Origin: Prorocentrum cordatum
Lineage: Eukaryota > Sar > Dinophyceae > Prorocentrales > Prorocentraceae
Direction of reading: 5' to 3'
DNA length: 64,000 nt
NCBI GenBank assembly: GCA_963575745.1
Contig: CAUYUJ010019116.1
Coordinates: 107,501 to 171,500 of the forward strand
Shown here piece after piece: positions 32,140 to 42,599 of the stretch; position 1 is the first letter of the stretch, and each line of letters starts with the position of its first letter. The notes under the pieces were generated by a model, which had not been told where the DNA came from, ran no database searches, and saw only the letters and a program-made list of their open reading frames with translations. A program made the position numbers and the translations under genes.

Positions 32140-33538
32140 GTGATCCCTTGGGAGGAGCGGCCTTCCCCTTGGCGGCGGCGGCCTGCTCCTCCCTGAGCTT
32201 CCTGGCGTTCTTCTTGATGCTAGAGATGCGCTCCAGCTCTTTCGAGACCGTCTCGAGCAGCTCCGGGCGCGCCATCGAGGGCGCCCGAGCCCCGCCCATG
32301 AAGGCCTGGCTCTCCTCCAAGGGGATCTTGCTGTTGTTCTGCTGCTGCTCGGCGCCCCTGTCGTCCCAGTAGTGTTCGATCAGCTGCAGCTTGCGGTGGC
32401 ATATCTCCGCGCTCGCCAGGTTGAAGACGTCGAGGTGGTCCGACGCTCCCATGGCCTCTACCATGCGCGAGAGGGTCTCATGCATGTCCACGCCGTAGTC
32501 CGTGGACGTGAGCTTCCTGCGGCTTTTCCACATGTCGTAGTGGAGACACGGTCCGCCCTCCTTGACCTGGTACCTGGCACACCACGCAGCCGTGCGCGGC
32601 CCAGGTACAGCGAAGTTGGCGATGTCCTCCTTGTGGCACAGCTGCACCACCTCGCGCCAGTCGCGGGCTGCCTCGCTCGCCGCAACCGAGGCGGCTGGGA
32701 GCTCCAGCGTCCGGGCGTCGTTGCCGCGGTACTCCCGCTTGAAGTAGGCCACCTCATTCTCCTGCAGCAGCACCCCGGAGGCACCGCCGCCCGTGGGGAG
32801 CGTGAAGAGGCCCCAGCGGCCAACTCGCCCGGCCAGAATCACGCCGCCGGCGACGCCCACCTCGAGGGCCTCACCGAACGCCACGAGCCCGTCGACGTCC
32901 TCCGCGGCCACCCAGACCCAGCCCGGCGCCGCGGCCCCGGTCGGCAGCGGCGCGACGGGGACGGTGTCGGGCACCGCCGGGGCCCGCCCAGGGGCCGCCG
33001 CTGCCGCTTCCCCCGGCACGGCCGGGCCAGCGGCCACAGCGGCCGCTGGCGGGGCGGCTGCCGCTCCGGGCGCCGCCGCGGGCGCAGCAGGCGGCGGGCC
33101 CACGGCCCCGACCAGAGCACCGCCCGCCGGGGGCGCGGGGGCTAGGGCCCCGTGCGGGTCGGCGACCTCCATCGGCCCTGCAGGCTGTCCCCCACAGTTG
33201 GCGGCCGAGAGGTCGAGCCCGAAAGGGGACGCTGGAAGCCCTCCGAAGCCTGCGGCGGCTCCGAGGCGCAGCGCCGCCCACAGCTCCGCCTGGGTCGGCA
33301 GCCGGCGGAAGCGGTAGGTCTGGGCCTCCGCGATCCCGCCGACCCGTCCGCCTTGCCCGGCGATCTGGTGGACGCTGAGAATGTCCGCGCCCGGCGCCAC
33401 GCTCTCACCGTAGTCGTCCATGTCCGGTGTCAGCACGTAGCCCGTTGCGTACAGGAGCAGCCGCTCGTGATATACCGCGACGCCACCCACGTTGTACCGA
33501 GTGAGGAAGAAGCTCCCTGGCACGATGGCGGCCGCCAT
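32140..33538 (-). pseudogene. Gag-like ORF of the PAT-like element
   Basis: Starts with ATG at 33,536-33,538. The N-terminal block (VYHERLLLYATGYVLTPDMD) and a long Ala/Pro-rich linker (residues about 130-190) lead to a conserved-looking C-terminal half: AARDWREVVQLCHKEDIANF, GPRTAAWCARYQVKEGGP, a basic MWKSRRKL segment and NLASAEICHRKLQLIEHYWD. This resembles the ORF that precedes RT in dinoflagellate DIRS-type elements, where it is thought to be nucleocapsid-like; no zinc knuckle is seen. The frame is lost near 32,140. The ATG overlaps the stop of the preceding small ORF (TGATG). Confidence 0.7.
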
Positions 33539-34011
33539 CAGTGCCCCAGAGCGAACGGCCGACGGAAAGCCCTCGCCTGCGCCGCGGCCAGCGCCTGCAC
33601 GTCCTCAATCGGTTGGGCGGCCAGCGCAGGCGCTGCCGCCGCCACTGGCGTCGCCACAGCCGGCGCCGCCACCGGCGGGGCCGGAGGCGCAGGCGCCGGC
33701 GACGAGCCCGGCATCCAGGCGGGCGGCCGCGCCCAGGGGCGCGCCGCCCCGAGGGCGCCCGCGGCGCCCGCAGCAGCTCCCAGGAGGAGGCAGACGCTGG
33801 CGACCACCGCCAGCTCCGCCGCCGAGTACCCCTCCGCGGCGGTCGGGCTGACCTGGCCCTCGCCGACGGGGCAGGAGCAGGTCAGCGGCGGGCAATTCAG
33901 CGTGGGGGCGCAGACGCAGTCGGGGCACGACGGCACGCCCGACTGCACCACCAGCGCGGTGGTCGCGGCCTGGGTCAGGTCGCGCGCCAAGCCGTCCAGC
34001 CCCCACGGCAT
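33538..34011 (-). CDS. Small Cys-rich single-span membrane protein, ORF1 of the PAT-like element
   Basis: 157 codons from ATG at 34,009-34,011 (21 bp downstream of repeat A1) to TGA at 33,538-33,540. Residues 29-47 hold six Cys in a CPDCVCAPTLNCPPLTCSC cluster. Residues about 65-89 form one hydrophobic segment (ELAVVASVCLLLGAAAGAAG) suited to span a membrane, followed by a Pro/Ala-rich tail. I chose this start because an upstream in-frame Met at 34,227 would place the frame through the A1 repeat and flanking host sequence. The stop overlaps the next ATG as TGATG, a pattern compatible with termination-reinitiation. Function unknown. Uninterrupted, unlike its neighbours. Confidence 0.6.
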   Translation of the reverse strand: MPWGLDGLARDLTQAATTALVVQSGVPSCPDCVCAPTLNCPPLTCSCPVGEGQVSPTAAEGYSAAELAVVASVCLLLGAAAGAAGALGAARPWARPPAWMPGSSPAPAPPAPPVAAPAVATPVAAAAPALAAQPIEDVQALAAAQARAFRRPFALGH

Positions 34012-34032
34012 GCCTTGGCGGAAGGCCCCTCT

Positions 34033-34118
34033 AGCGCAAACTGAAGGGCCTGAATGGCAGCGGACGTGCGGCCTCCTGCACTCTGGACGATCGGCAATCA
34101 CCAACGGAGTAGGGACCA
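34033..34118 (-). repeat. Split direct repeat A1, 5' end of the PAT-like element
   Basis: 86 bp, starting TGGTCCCTACTCC on the element's strand. Partner of A2 at 27,514-27,599. Confidence 0.92.
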
Positions 34119-35035
34119 GGAGGAGGACGACGACGACGACGAGGAAGAGGAATACAACACATGCTAATCTCATCTTTTTCGCCAGCGTGCGATGGGTCAT
34201 CGAACGGTCCGCTTCATCAGAGTCCATTCAGGCTCCCTCCCTCCTCCTCCTCCTCCTCCTCCTCCTCCTCCTCCCCCTCCTCCTCCTCTTCCTCCTCCTC
34301 CTCCTGCACCCCAGGATCTGCCCAGAGGATCGACAGCCATCATCTGGAATGTCCTCCATTCTGGAGGGGGAAAAACACCAGTCTGGAAGGGAAAAACCTC
34401 CAGAATGGAAAAACAAATCCTCTAGAACGGAGGGCAAATCTATTTGGTGGAGGTGCTCGATCCTCTGGGTGGGGTTGGAATGACGCCGGAAAGACGTTGC
34501 TGGCAGCCGGCCCCCCCAGCGAGGAGCCGTTGCTCTGCTGCATGGGCTGCTGCATAGGCTGCTGCTGCACGCCGCCGTACTGCTGGTAGCCGCCCATCTG
34601 CGGGGCCTCCCAGGACGAGGATCGAGGAGTGTTTGATCTTGTTTGGATGTGCGAATTCGCCTCGAAAGTCTGCTCAGATCGCACCCCAGGACGTGTCTGG
34701 AGACCGACTCTGAGGCATGGGCGCGGACAGATCTCTTCAATCCTGACGTCCTCAAGCTCCCCCCTGCAAGCCCCCGGAAGTCCTTGCGGCTTTCGCTGAT
34801 GGCGCCCCAATAATCTAGGAGGCCACCCCAGACGGCCACGAGGGCCCACAACCAACTGCAAATGGAACGGGCGGGGTATCTGGGGGGGGTTGGAATGGCC
34901 TTCCGCGATTAATGCAACTTTCGTCGTCGTCGTCATCGTCGTCGACAATCGAATCCTTCGGGCGCTTCGGGGCGCTCTAGGCCCAGAAGCCCACTCCTCC
35001 GTGCCCCCACTAGTCTAGGGGGCAGGACTTGCATA
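34119..35035. other. Microsatellites and a Gln/Gly-rich coding-like patch; no complete gene
   Basis: GAC repeats at 34,120-34,145 and CTC at 34,238-34,305. At 34,325-34,440 AT-richer sequence holds an imperfect inverted repeat (TCCATTCTGGAGG / CCTCCAGAATGGA). On the minus strand 34,490-34,600 reads MGGYQQYGGVQQQP and MQQPMQQSNGSSLGG, prion-like low complexity. The rest is unassigned. Confidence 0.5.
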
Positions 35036-35290
35036 CTTTTGAATCGGGGGGAGGACCGCCCCAAAAAGGCAGGCCCGAGGACGGCCGAAGATGGCCCCCA
35101 GACTCCCCCCAACCTGCTCCAGGACTCTCTACATGCGGCCGCGGGATCCCATCCCTCACGGCCCCGGGAAACCCCAAGAAAGGCCCCAAGAACGCCCCGA
35201 ATACTGCCAGGAGGCCCCCAAAGAGTCCCCCAAAGATGCCCCCAGAGGCTCACAACACAAGGGCTCTGGAGAGACTCTGAGGGGGCACGA
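35036..35290 (-). repeat. CTTGGG-type minisatellite
   Basis: Degenerate ~20-25 bp units (CCCCAAGAA, GGCCCCAAGAACGCC, CCAGGAGGCCCCC) on this strand. In reverse they match the CTTGGGGGCCTCTTGGG-type units at 38.7, 42.6-43.2, 44.0-45.1, 45.75-46.4 and 47.7 kb. Confidence 0.7.
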
Positions 35291-36720
35291 GGCAACAACG
35301 AACAAAACATGCTGCAGCCGTGTCGCGCCACAGCATTGGTGCGCAGTTTCCCAGGCGCGATGGCGACTATGCGCGGCAGCGCAGATGGATACATATTGCG
35401 AATTACTCCCCGTTTCCCACGCACGGCCGCCATACATCCTCGCAGCCTGGCGGCAACGCTTCCGCCGCCATCCCTATTCCGCCACAGAACCCCAAATCGT
35501 ATCACCACCGCAGCAGTTGCCAGCGTGGTCTTCGCACTCCAGAAAGGCGCACTTGCATCTACACCAGAATCACAATCCAACGTCAAACATCAAGCAATGC
35601 TCCTACAACCACTTCTTCTGGGCAATCGGCCCCCTCATCCCGTCAATTTCGTTGGCCTCCTCGGCAAATGGGAAACGTAGCGATCACCTGGCATGGGAAG
35701 TGATGGCGACATGTCCAGAACTGATTGCTCAGAAGCGCGAAGGCGATCATCCATGTTAGTATCATCGTCACCAACACCATTGCAACAATCGTTGCCATCA
35801 TCGGCCCCATGTCCACCATCGTCAGCCATCCCACAATATTTCCTGACATCATTGTCATCAGTGCCAACATTAGCCTGATCACCGTCGCCACCACCTTCGT
35901 TGCCATCGTGGCAATCAGCAAACTCGTGACCCAACATCGCCTTCGTCGTCGCCACCATCACCTAAGGCGCAATATTCTGTCTTTCTCGTGTGGTCGTTGG
36001 CCGCCATCGCATCCATCGCCATGGCCTTGCCGCAAACGCAACCCCACTCTGGGTAACCTAAAATGGCGACATCGAGACCCCAAAACTGAGCAGAAGGGAA
36101 CGCCATGACGAAAAACGTCTCGGGGATGTCATCGGAATGCATGTTCTAAGGTGTCCCCTCCGATATCCCCACCACCGCTGCCTTCGTCTATAGATCACTT
36201 GATGACTTGCAAACGCGTAACTACCTCATAAATTCCTCGTCTGCCCAACGCGCCTGAAAGCCTCCCTGCTGCGGCACCATGGGCATCTGGCAGCCGCTGT
36301 TGGGCTGCATAACCTTCCCTGCTGCCCATGGGTGCCACTGACCCTGCCCTGAAGCGAGCCGCAATCATGAATTACGAACTCACCATCACGATTCAACAAC
36401 TTTCTAGATTCGTCGTCAACTAGCTCTTGATCTCCTAACTGTGTGCGTAAAATCATTGGCTGCGCACTGCTAAAACAAAACGCGCTAATTGAACACGTCA
36501 CGGAATTACCGTTGCCGCGTGTCCTGTTGCAGTACCGTGCCGTACCGCAGCCATGACGAACATGCCAGAGCGATAACCCTGTGATGTCAACGCTCGAGAA
36601 CAGCGTCGTCAAGCCAGCTGCCACAGCATCAAGCGGCCTAGGTCCGAGGTGCAGTCCTTGCTCGGCGATCCTCGCAAGCAAACTCTGCACCTCCAAACGC
36701 AACGGGCGACTTCGCATTGC
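35291..36720. other. No recognised gene; degenerate CAT-type repeat at 35,740-35,960
   Basis: 35,740-35,960 is a degenerate trinucleotide stretch (ATC/CAT), which accounts for the open frames on both strands. 36,226-36,720 has a minus-strand frame of about 160 codons (ending near 36,226) with protein-like composition, but I recognise no domain and it runs into poly-Glu upstream. It could be an orphan exon. Confidence 0.4.
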
Positions 36721-37060
36721 CTCCACCTCCTCCTCCTCCTCCTCCTCCTCTTCTCTTATTCTCCTCTTCTCCTCTTCTCCTCTTCTCCTCCTCCTCCTCC
36801 TCCTCCTCCTCCTCCTCCTCCTCCTCCTCCTCCTCCTCCTCCTCCTCCTCCTCCTCCTCCTCCTCCTCCTCCTCCTCCTCCTCCTCCTCCTCCCCCCCGT
36901 CCTTCCGCAACCAGCGGTCGGGTCGCCCGCCCGGCTGGGCCGCCCTGGCAGTCCTGGTCCTCCTCCTCCTCCTCCTCCTTTTCCTCCGCCTCCTCCTCGT
37001 CCTTCTCCTCCTCCTCCTCCTCCTCCTCCTCCTCCTCCTCTTCCTCCTCCTCCTCGATGC
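36721..37060. repeat. (CTC)n microsatellite, two blocks
   Basis: Almost perfect CTC at 36,721-36,893, then GC-rich sequence, then CTC/CTT at 36,956-37,056. All long open frames here are poly-Ser/Leu/Pro or poly-Glu/Arg/Gly. Confidence 0.95.
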
Positions 37061-38095
37061 CTCGATGCTGCGGGCACCAGTGCCTTCGACAAGGCGCTGC
37101 GCTCCGCCTTCGCCTGGCAAGCGCCAGGCAGAGAGGCGATCAGGCAAATAATCCTCCTCCTCGCCAGCACGTGGCGGGCGGCGTGCACCGCTGCCCCGTT
37201 CCACGGGGCTGGCGCCGTGGAAGTTATTTGAAAAAGTCTGGTTCGAGCGTGCTCTGGCTGGCCACTGCTATGTTTACTGGCCGTGCTGGCCTCGGAGCGC
37301 CCGCGTGGCTCTGTTGGCTGTTGGGTGGTCGAGAAGCCAGCGTCGGGCGCGCGCCTATGATGTGGCGCCGGCATCGAAATCGCACGATGGCTGGCCGTTC
37401 ACATGCGCCTCAGAGGCTCCGAGGGGTGGGCCCACAAGGCGGCGGAGAGGAGCGATTGCAAGCGCGCGAAAAACGGACCGATCGTCGCAACGGGTATTGT
37501 TTGAAAGACGTATTGCTTGAAAGAACGGCTCTGTCTGCCAGATTTTGGGCCGCTGGCTGCTGCTCTTCCCCGGTGCTGCGCACGGAAGAAGAAAAGATTC
37601 AGGCCATCTCGTAGGACGAGAGAGCGGGGGAGCGGGGAGGGAGGACGAGGAGGAGGGAGAAGGAGGAGGGAGGAGGGAGGGAGGGAGGGAGGGGGAGAAG
37701 GGAGGGAAAGAGGGAGGAGGGAGGAGGTAGGAGAACCCCGCCCCTGTCCCAGGGCCCCCCCTCCTGGAAGCCCTGCTGCATCGGGTAGCCCGCCTGCTGG
37801 TACCCCTGCTGGTACGGGGCGGCGCAGCCCCCGCCGTAGGCGGCTCCGTCCTCCGCCAGCGGCGTGGCGCCCCGCGGAGGCCCGGCGGGGCGGGCGGGCG
37901 GGCGGGCGGGCGGGCGGGCGGGCGAGCGGGCGGGCGAACGAGGAGGAGGAGGAGGAGGAGGAGGAGGAGCAGGAGGAGGAGGAGGAGGAGGGAGGAGGAG
38001 GGAGGAGGAGGAGGAGGAGAAGGAGGAGGAGGACGAGGAGGAGGAGGAGGAGGCGGAGGAGGAGGAGGGGGAGCAGGGCGGGCGAGCGGGGGGGC
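37061..38095. other. No recognised gene; GGA microsatellites at 37,620-37,735 and 37,940-38,080
   Basis: 37,061-37,610 is unique-looking with no identified domain. Between the microsatellites, the minus strand at 37,760-37,850 reads PYQQGYQQAGYPMQQGFQEGG, a Gln/Gly/Tyr-rich patch like that near 34,560. A (GGGC)n run lies at 37,889-37,932. Confidence 0.55.
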
Positions 38096-38239
38096 GGCAC
38101 GGAGAGAAGCAGAGGCTCTGAAGAGACACAGAGGCAGCTGGTAGCGACGGCGAGCCGCCGGGCCTCTGGCAAGTACCGTGGTCATCGGACGATGCGCTGG
38201 GGCTTCTGCTGGACTTTTGTAACACGTGTTGGCGATCGA

Positions 38240-38675
38240 AACCACATACGGGCTGAATGGAGACGGTCTTCTTCGAGTGCAGCGATATTCAAACAACGAG
38301 GTGACACATCATTGCTCGGCAACCAAAGACCAAATATCATTACTTCAATTTGGATATAACGTGCCGGCAAGTATTTTGTTGTACCGCCTGAGAATTGGAA
38401 GTCTGGAAGAAGATCTACGCAAATGTCGATCTGGCTTCCGCCGTGGAAGCGGTACCACAGACGCTCTTTTTTCCGGTTCGCCGGCTAATTGACGCAGCGT
38501 TAGAAGATAAGGATGGCATGCTTCTTCTCTTACCACTTACTTGGAGCAAAGCCGTCGACCTGATCAAACCAGAGGGGCTGATACTTGCATTCCAGCACTT
38601 TCGCGTACCGACAGCAATGGTGGATATGGTGCGGGCCATCTACATTACGAGAGACACACGGAAGACCGAATAACC
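38240..38675 (+). pseudogene. Truncated non-LTR reverse transcriptase fragment
   Basis: The plus strand reads QISLLQFGYNVPASILLYRLR (fingers), LRKCRSGFRRGSGTTDALF (the GFR-G-GT-DA block), then after a frame change near 38,470 VRRLIDAALEDKDG, LPLTWSKAVDLIKPEGLILA and VPTAMVDMVRAIY. The order and motifs match LINE RT domains 2-4. Motif A normally reads LDWSKAFD; here the catalytic Asp is Thr (38,539-38,541). The copy stops after about 145 codons, before motifs B and C. It is the only element in the window on the plus strand. Confidence 0.8.
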
Positions 38676-38744
38676 CAGCAGCAAAAATCATACAAAAACC
38701 AATCGGAAATGAACGTTTTTCCGTTTCGAAAGCCTCTTGGGGGT

Positions 38745-38960
38745 GATCTGTAGGCCGTCTTCGGGCGTCTGCCGGGGGTCCGGGGCCGCTGGAGGCCATC
38801 TTGGACCGTCTTGGGGGTCTCTTGGGACCGCCACCGACCCGTTTGTACGGCTTGGCAGGGGCTTCCGGAGGCCCGGGAATCTCGTAGGACCCTCCGAGGG
38901 GGCATCCAGGAGCCCCAGACGCTGGGGGTTCCGTTTCGGGGAGGGGGGGGCAAGGTTTCC
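38745..38960 (+). repeat. CTTGGG-type minisatellite
   Basis: Degenerate ~20-30 bp units (CTTGGGGGTCTCTTGGGACC, GGGGTTCCGTTTCGGGG) of the family also seen at 42.6-47.8 kb. Confidence 0.65.
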
Positions 38961-38999
38961 GCAGGACGCGGATGAATAAAACAAATGAAAGGGAAGCAT

Positions 39000-39018
39000 C
39001 AATATATGTATCTATCTG

Positions 39019-39069
<51 letters not shown>

Positions 39070-39280
39070 GTATATATATATACATCTAGATATCTCTCAT
39101 ACATACATACATACATACATACATACATACATACATACATACATACATACATACATACATACATACATACAAACATACATGCATGCATGCATGCATGCAT
39201 ACATACATACATACTTACATACATAGGTACATACATACATACAGCTGTATATATATGTATGTATATGTACATGTATGATT
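39000..39280. repeat. Tetranucleotide microsatellites (TCTA)n and (CATA)n
   Basis: TCTA at 39,008-39,070, then ATAC/CATA from 39,100 to 39,245 with a short (CATG)n core at 39,176-39,200. Confidence 0.97.
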
Positions 39281-39479
39281 TGTTATACAAGACTACAGTG
39301 GCGCTTCGCGCCATGCACCTTGGTCCTTGAAGTTTGGTATGCAGGTGGAATGGCAGGAAGGTGGTCAAGCCGACAGTTTAGCAATGACTCCTTGTTCCCC
39401 AAACAGCTTGCTGAACGGGGTGCTGTTGTGATAGCAGCTAACTCCGGCCGAGGGAAGCCGGAGCAGAGACATCCTCACA

Positions 39480-42280
39480 AAAACTTGCTGGTCCGGGCCG
39501 TTTCGCTTGAGACATCCTCATAACTCTCGTGTCTGAGTTGGCCGGGATTGGCCGTTTCGCCTGAGACATCCTCGAACAATTGCGCTCCAGGACGCCGCGC
39601 GAGAGGTGGTCCAGGCCGTTTCGCTTGAGACATCCTCCAAACTCTGAGCCCCGAGGTGCCGTGCGAGAGGTGGTCCGGGCCGTTTCGCCTGAGACATCCT
39701 CGAAACTCTGAGCTCTGAGATGCCTTGCGCGAGGTGGTCCGGCCCGTTTCGCCTGAGACATCCTCGAACTTCTGAGCTCTGAGATGCCCTGCGCGAGGTG
39801 GTCCCGCCCGTCTCGCCTGAGACATCCTTGCAACTCTGAGCTCTGAGATGCCGTGCGCAAGGTGGTCCGGCCCGTTTCGCACAAGGCATTCTCGCAACTC
39901 TGAGCTCCCAGATGCCGCGCAAGAGGTGGTCCAGCCTGGGGGCCCAGAAGACCACATGTTACATATCCTCCAAGAGCTCCAAGAGGCCGCAGGACGCCCA
40001 GGACAGGCCCCAGGGGTCCCCAGGAGATTCCCAGGAGGCTCCCAGGAGGCCCCAGGAGGCCCCCTATCAGAACGTGTCAAGTTAATACACATCCGGTGCC
40101 AATTCGTTGATTTTGCCTGCTCTTGTGCCCCCCCCCATTTTGAGGGGCCCAATCGGCCACAGGTTAGATATCCCTTCTGGGAGCCCCAAGAGGCTTCAGG
40201 AAGTAGGCCACAGGAGGCCCAGGAGGAAGCCCCAGGAGGTCCCCAGGAGGCCCCAGGAGGCACCAGGAGGCCCCCGCAACTCGGAGCTTTGAGACGCCGC
40301 GCTCGAGGTGGTCCGGCTCGTTTCGCCTGAGACTTCCTCGCAGCACGTTTCGCCCGAGACACCGGCCCGTCTCGCCTGGGACATCCTTGCAACTCTGAGC
40401 TCTGAGATGCCGTGCGCAAGTTGGTCCCGCCCGTTTCGCACAAGACTTTCTCGCAGGGGTCCGCAGAAGGCCCCAGAGAGCTTCAGGAGGCCGCAGGACG
40501 CCCAGGACAGGCCCCAGGGGTCCCCAGGAGATTCCCAGGAGGCTCCCAGGAGGCCCCAGGCCCCAGGAGGCCCCCTATCAGAACGTGTCAAGATAATACA
40601 CATCCGGTGTCGATTCGTTGATTTTTCCTGCTCTTGTGCCCCCCCCCCATGGGGGGGGCCCGACGGCCACATGTTAGACCTTCCCCAGGGAGCACCAAAA
40701 GGCTTCAGGAAGCTCCAGGTGGGGTCCAGGAGGCCACAGGAAGCCCAGGAGGAAGCCCCAGGAGGTCACCAGGAGGCCCCAGGAGGCCCCAGGAGGCCCC
40801 CGCAACTCGGAGCTCTGAGACGCCGCGCTCGAGGTGGTCCCGCCCGTTTCGCCTGAGACTTCCTCGCAGCACGTTTCGCCCGAGACATCGTCGCAGCTCT
40901 GGGGTCCGAGATGCCGCGCGCGAGGTGGTCTAGCCCGTTTCGCCTGAGACGCTCCGAGATGCCCTGCGCGAGGTGGTCCGGCCCATCTCGCCTGAGACAT
41001 CCTCGCAACTCTGAGCTCTGAGATGCCGTGCGCAAGGTGGTCCGACCCGTTTCGCACAAGACATTCTCGCAACTCTGAGCTCTCAGATGCTGCGCAAGAG
41101 ATGGTCCAGCCTGGGGTTCCAGAAGACCACATGTTACATATCCCTCCTGGGACCCTGGGAGCTCCAGGAGGCCCCAGAAAGCTTCAGGAGGCCGCAGGAC
41201 GCCCAGGACAGGCCCCAGGGGTCCGCAGGAGATTCCCAGGAGGCTCCCAGGAGGCCCCAGGAGGCCGCCTATCAGAACGTGTCAAGTTAATACACAATTG
41301 TGTCGATTTATGGATTTCTCAAGTCACCAGGAGGTCCCAGCAGGCCCCAGGAGGCCCCAGGAGGCCCCCGCAACTCGGAGCTCTGAGACGCCGCGCTCGA
41401 GGTGGTCCGGCCCGTTTCGCCTGAGACTTCCTCGCAGCACGTTTCGCCCGAGACATCGTCGCAACTCTGAGCTCCCAGATGCCGCGCAAGAGGTGGTCCA
41501 GCCCGTTACGCTGGAGGCATCCTCGCAACTCTGGGATCCGAGATGCCCTGCGCGAGGTGGTCCGGCCCATCTCGCCTGAGACATCCTCGCAACTCTGAGC
41601 TCTGAGATGCCGTGCGCAAGGTGGTCCGGCCCGTTTCGCACAAGACAGTCTCGCAACTCTGAGCTCTCAGATGCTGCGCAAGAGATGGTCCAGCCTGGGG
41701 GCCCAGAAGACCACATGTTACATATCCCCCCTTGGACCCTGGGAGCCCCAGGAGGCCCCAGAGATCTTCAGGAGTCCGCAGGACGCCCAGGACAGGCCCC
41801 AGGGGTCCGCAGGAGATTCCCAGGAGGCTCCCAGGAGGCCCCAGGAGGCCCCCTATCAGAACGTGTCAAGTTAATACACAACCGGTGTCGATTCGTTGAT
41901 TTTTCCTGCTCTTGTGCCCCCCCCCCCCATTTTGGGGGGGCCCGACGGCCACATGTTAGATATCCCTTCTGGGAGCCCCAAGAGGCTTCAGGAAGCCCCA
42001 GGTGGGGTCCAGGAGGCCACAGGAGGCCCAGGAGGAAGCCCCAGGAGGTCACTAGGAGGCCCCAGGAGGCCCCAGGAGGCCCCAGGAGGCCCCCGCAACT
42101 CGGAGCTCTGAGACGCCGCGCTCGAGGTGGTCCGGCCCTTTCGCCTGAGACTTGCTCGCAGCACGTTTCGCCCGAGACATCGTCGCAACTCTGGGGTCCG
42201 AAATGCCGCGCGCGAGGTGGTCCAGCCCGTTACGCTGGAGACATCCTCGCAACTCTGGGCTCCGAGATGCCGTTCGGGAT
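39480..42280 (+). repeat. Satellite with ~64 bp monomers and a 0.5-0.7 kb higher-order unit
   Basis: Monomers of about 64 bp carry GTTTCGCCTGAGACATCCTC, GAGCTCTGAGATGCC and GCGCGAGGTGGTCC. Six or more monomers run from 39,480 to 39,950. A non-monomeric segment follows, with ACCACATGTTACATATCC, AGGAGGCCCC runs, CAGAACGTGTCAAG, GTCGATTCGTTGATTTTTCC and a C9-10/G7-8 palindrome. This composite recurs with anchor CAGAACGTGTCAA near 40,067, 40,579, 41,272 and 41,858. The third copy lacks the C/G palindrome. Open frames across it are shadows of the repeat. Confidence 0.88.
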
Positions 42281-42599
42281 GAAGAGGAGGAGGAGGAGGA
42301 GGAGGAGGAGGAGGAGGAGGAGGAGGAGGAGGAGGAGAAGGCATGTTTTAACATGCCATGCCAGCCCGCACTGGACGGGCACGCAATCGACCTTGGAAAC
42401 CGCAGTGGGTCTAAAAACCCTGTTTGGGGATACTGCACTCTGGCTATAATTGCCTTTTCCGGCATCGCCGTTATAATAATGTGATACTTGATCCTTCCTT
42501 CATGCTTGCTTTTCCTCATTCTCGCCATACCCTGTGCATTCTCTCCATCCTCCTCAGCTCTTTTTGCGGAGGCTCTTCCTTGGAGAGCCTCTAGGGGCC
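42281..42599. other. GGA microsatellite then unassigned sequence
   Basis: (GGA)n at 42,283-42,335 ends the satellite. 42,336-42,599 is less GC-rich, with no gene or repeat recognised. Confidence 0.6.

Larger units (their letters stand above)
27358..34118 (-). mobile_element. PAT-like (DIRS-order) tyrosine-recombinase retrotransposon with split direct repeats
   Basis: Read on the minus strand the element is A1 - ORFs - B1 - A2 - B2. A1 is 34,033-34,118, B1 27,622-27,757, A2 27,514-27,599 and B2 27,358-27,493. A1 and A2 are both 86 bp and differ at 4 positions. B1 and B2 are both 136 bp and differ at 3. This is the split direct repeat arrangement of PAT/Ngaro-type elements, which are inserted by a tyrosine recombinase through a circular intermediate. 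No target-site duplication is expected or seen. The internal order is a small membrane ORF, a gag-like ORF, RT/RNase H, a tyrosine recombinase and a cytosine-methyltransferase-like domain. Frame changes near 32,140, 31,570, 30,510 (C14 run), 29,350, 28,660 and 28,330 break it. Confidence 0.92.

Noticed and set aside
35643-35961. Asp/Gly/Met-rich frame and its hydrophobic complement, considered as a gene
   Set aside because: The DNA is a degenerate ATC/CAT repeat, which explains both readings.
36581-38296. Open frames of 190-380 codons
   Set aside because: They run through CTC and GGA microsatellites. The non-repeat ends show no recognisable domain.
39480-42280. Open frames of 130-320 codons with SQAKRAGPPRARRL-like repeated peptides
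   Set aside because: The peptide repeats follow the 64 bp DNA monomer in changing frames. Nothing supports translation.
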